This document shows, in pieces, positions 5,033 to 6,135 of a stretch of DNA of 6,135 bases. Origin of the DNA: Acidobacteriota bacterium (GTDB lineage: Bacteria; Acidobacteriota; Blastocatellia; Pyrinomonadales; Pyrinomonadaceae); the NCBI GenBank assembly GCA_029777145.1, contig JAKOSS010000964.1, forward strand, positions 1 to 6,135. The letters are read 5' to 3'. Position numbers and translations under genes: made by a program. Every line of letters starts with the position of its first letter. Position 1 is the stretch's first letter. A model generated the notes under the pieces. It was not told the origin of the DNA. It searched no databases and saw only the letters and a program-made list of their open reading frames with translations.

Positions 5033-5254
5033 GGGGGCCGCACTGCCGAGCTTGAAGAGGCGATCGCGAACGAGGCGCTCGACTGATACGCGAGAGTTAC
5101 GAATCGTTGCGGGAGAGACTTGGAGATGGCCATATTCAGGCCCGTCAGGCGAGAGATCGCGTGGCCGCCCTGGGCCTGTCGATATAGAAAATCCCTTGAC
5201 ATCACCCGATACGGTTCTTATCCTGAGGTTGTGTTGTTGAAGCGACTGACAGCA
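4904..5254 (-). other. In-frame upstream extension of the FG-GAP gene with no start codon
   Basis: The minus-strand frame stays open up to the TAA at 5257-5255. From about 5041 down to 4904 it encodes a further clear FG-GAP repeat (APFDFDGDGKSDVSIFRP, then WWYSRSSDAQ). I read every codon from 5254 to 4904 and found no ATG, GTG or TTG. The section upstream of 5041 (including SVERLVRDRLFKLG) is not recognisable and overlaps the promoter of the divergent Cys-rich gene. This points to loss of the original 5' end by deletion or rearrangement, or to a frameshift, rather than to a complete gene. Confidence 0.6.
5196..5224 (+). promoter_or_regulatory. Sigma-70-type promoter of the Cys-rich gene
   Basis: A perfect TTGACA (5196-5201) is followed after 17 bp by TATCCT (5219-5224, four of six to consensus). 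The predicted start is near 5231, exactly at a cluster of in-frame GTG and TTG start codons. It lies inside the open minus-strand FG-GAP frame, which argues that that frame is not functional here. No convincing metalloregulator dyad is visible. Confidence 0.6.
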
Positions 5255-5614
5255 TTACTTTTCATTCTTTTTCTCGTCGGCCAGGTTTGGGCCGGCGTCT
5301 GCAACTGCATGCAGAGCGGAATGCGCGGCATGGCTTGTTGCAAACACAAGAAGGTGAAAGGCGATTCGATGCGTCGCACCGACTGCTGCGACGGGCCGTG
5401 CGGGATACGCACGTCTGACCGTCAGCCGCGGATGTCTGCCGATGTCACCGTTCGGGTTGACCACGGGGCCGAGATTCCGCAGCCGAAATTCGATTTCCGG
5501 CCGCGTGCCGCCGCACCATTCACAAATTCGTTTGTTTACGCACCGGTTCGCGTTCCGTCGCAACTCTCACGACCACCCAATCTTTATCTTCAATACCGAT
5601 CACTTCTGATTTGA
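5231..5614 (+). CDS. Small secreted Cys-rich protein, probable metal binding
   Basis: The frame is open much further upstream, but the signal peptide sets the start: GTG 5231, TTG 5234 or TTG 5237, giving 125-127 residues beginning (V/L)LLKRLTALLFILFLVGQVWA. GAGG (5225-5228) is well placed as a Shine-Dalgarno site for TTG 5237. If the promoter at 5196-5224 is used, however, GAGG is not transcribed and GTG 5231 would be a leaderless start. After the likely cut at VWA|G, the mature N-terminus carries seven Cys in 40 residues (CNC, ACCKH, DCC, GPC) with four Met and one His, a pattern suited to soft metals such as copper. The C-terminal half is Pro/Arg-rich and not recognisable. Its neighbour, a Met-rich FixH/YtkA-like lipoprotein, supports a periplasmic metal role. 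I know no gene name for it. Confidence 0.7.
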   Translation: MLLKRLTALLFILFLVGQVWAGVCNCMQSGMRGMACCKHKKVKGDSMRRTDCCDGPCGIRTSDRQPRMSADVTVRVDHGAEIPQPKFDFRPRAAAPFTNSFVYAPVRVPSQLSRPPNLYLQYRSLLI

Positions 5615-5616
5615 TC

Positions 5617-5708
5617 CGCGCCGAAGTGTGTGTGATTCGCCCCGACTTTTTTCGGGGCCGTTGGCGTTTGCTTGATGCAAATGTTTGATTTCACATGACT
5701 TCGGCGCG
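5617..5708 (+). ncRNA. Candidate structured leader RNA (three-way junction)
   Basis: Hand folding gives a closed structure. The closing stem is 11 perfect base pairs, CGCGCCGAAGT (5617-5627) with ACTTCGGCGCG (5698-5708), continued after a small internal loop by TGTGA (5631-5635) with TCACA (5691-5695). Inside are hairpin 2, GCCCCGA (5639-5645) with TCGGGGC (5652-5658) and a T-rich 6-nt loop, and hairpin 3, GCGTTTGC (5664-5671) with GCAAATGT (5677-5684), which has two G-U pairs. The element begins 3 nt after the Cys-rich stop codon and ends 33 nt before the lipoprotein ATG. No T tract follows any stem, so it is not a simple terminator. It matches no riboswitch class I can name, and a palindromic repeat element is an alternative. 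Confidence 0.45.
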
Positions 5709-5741
5709 TCGCTTTGTGCGCGTCGAAAAAGATCGGATGAG

Positions 5742-6135
5742 ATGTTCAAATTCGCAATCATAATCGCGATCTGCGTTCTCATGATCGCTTGCGGGCAGCA
5801 ATTGTCGAAGGGAAAGACGATCGCAACCGGCGGCGCCGGAAACGGATTGACCGTGACCGTCGAGAATTCCGACGGCGTGCTTCGCGGCGACCGCAACCGG
5901 TTCACGATCACTTTCGCCGACTCAACGGGTAATCCCGTCGATGTCGGCGCGGCGGCCGTGAATTTCCACATGCCGGCGATGGGGACAATGCCGACAATGA
6001 ACGATGCCGCGACTCTGACGACAACCGGAACGCCCGGGATTTACGACGGCGCGGTCAAGCTCCAGATGTCGGGCGAGTGGCGGATGCAGATCATATACGA
6101 AGGAAACGCGGGAAAGGGACGAGCCTCGTTCCCTA
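5742..6135 (+). CDS. FixH/YtkA-like Met-rich lipoprotein, 3' partial
   Basis: 131 codons are visible and the frame runs off the end of the window. The N-terminus is a lipoprotein signal: MFKFAIIIAICVLMIAC, with the lipid-modified Cys probably at residue 17. It is followed by a flexible Gly-rich stretch and an immunoglobulin-like beta domain of the FixH/YtkA type: LTVTVENSDGVLRGDRNRF, then the signature HMPAMGTMPTMN (His76, Met77, Met80, Met83, Met86), then GIYDGAVKLQMSGEWRMQI. The regular Met spacing is typical of periplasmic copper-binding folds. In many bacteria such proteins lie at the head of heavy-metal efflux loci (outer-membrane factor, membrane-fusion protein, RND pump), which would be downstream of this window. 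The ATG at 5742 is preceded by GGATGAG, a modest ribosome site. The gene is probably in one unit with the Cys-rich gene, 127 bp upstream. Confidence 0.85.
   Translation, partial: MFKFAIIIAICVLMIACGQQLSKGKTIATGGAGNGLTVTVENSDGVLRGDRNRFTITFADSTGNPVDVGAAAVNFHMPAMGTMPTMNDAATLTTTGTPGIYDGAVKLQMSGEWRMQIIYEGNAGKGRASFP

Noticed and set aside
4558..5205. Minus-strand frame of 215 codons starting MMSRDF, as a possible N-terminus for the FG-GAP protein
   Set aside because: Its downstream part is a frame-shifted shadow of the FG-GAP repeats, and its first 60 residues have no proper signal peptide or recognisable domain.
5120..5230. N-terminal extension of the Cys-rich protein to an ATG at 5120
   Set aside because: It would place about 37 non-hydrophobic residues before an evident signal peptide and would cross the TTGACA promoter. 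The start at 5231-5237 is far more likely.
5639..5658. GCCCCGA/TCGGGGC hairpin as an intrinsic terminator after the Cys-rich gene
   Set aside because: The T run is in the loop, not after the stem. The sequence that follows is mixed, so it fits better as part of the larger fold at 5617-5708.

Overview
The window looks like chromosome of a moderately GC-rich acidobacterium, most likely of the Blastocatellia/Pyrinomonadaceae type. This rests on recognition, not on a search: the FG-GAP repeats (DGDGKADIAIFRP...W) and the secreted protein at 3014-4186 are of kinds I associate with that group. No rRNA or marker gene is present to confirm it.

Layout. (1) 1-912 is the 3' part of an endonuclease/exonuclease/phosphatase-fold hydrolase whose start lies before the window. 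(2) 1043-2256 is a tight two-gene unit with a TGATG junction: a winged-helix DNA-binding protein followed by an AbiEii-like nucleotidyltransferase with all expected catalytic acidic residues. A cluster of TTCGC/GCGAA half-sites sits just upstream. This is a candidate self-regulated toxin-antitoxin-like module. (3) 2257-2829 holds three arrays with a 7-bp period around a small unknown gene (2435-2686): 13 perfect GACTACT copies ending 3 nt before the ATG, then two degenerate arrays in opposite orientation. (4) 2830-2906 is tRNA-Ala(CGC) with an encoded CCA, followed by a strong intrinsic terminator. (5) 3014-4186 is a secreted, C-terminally membrane-anchored protein of unknown function. (6) On the minus strand, 4211-4903 is an FG-GAP/VCBS repeat protein that converges on it. 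Its repeats continue in frame past the only usable start codon, so the gene looks 5'-truncated. The repeats form an A-B-C-A'-B'-C' pattern with a 402-bp super-period. (7) From 5196 a promoter drives a small secreted Cys-rich protein, then a FixH/YtkA-like Met-rich lipoprotein that runs off the window. This looks like the beginning of a copper or heavy-metal handling locus. Between these two genes lies a 92-nt segment that can fold into a three-way junction.

The least explained items are the predicted structured RNA at 5617-5708, the heptamer array acting as the leader of the small gene, and the operator cluster of the nucleotidyltransferase module. All functional statements are inferences from sequence reading; no alignment, folding or database search was run.
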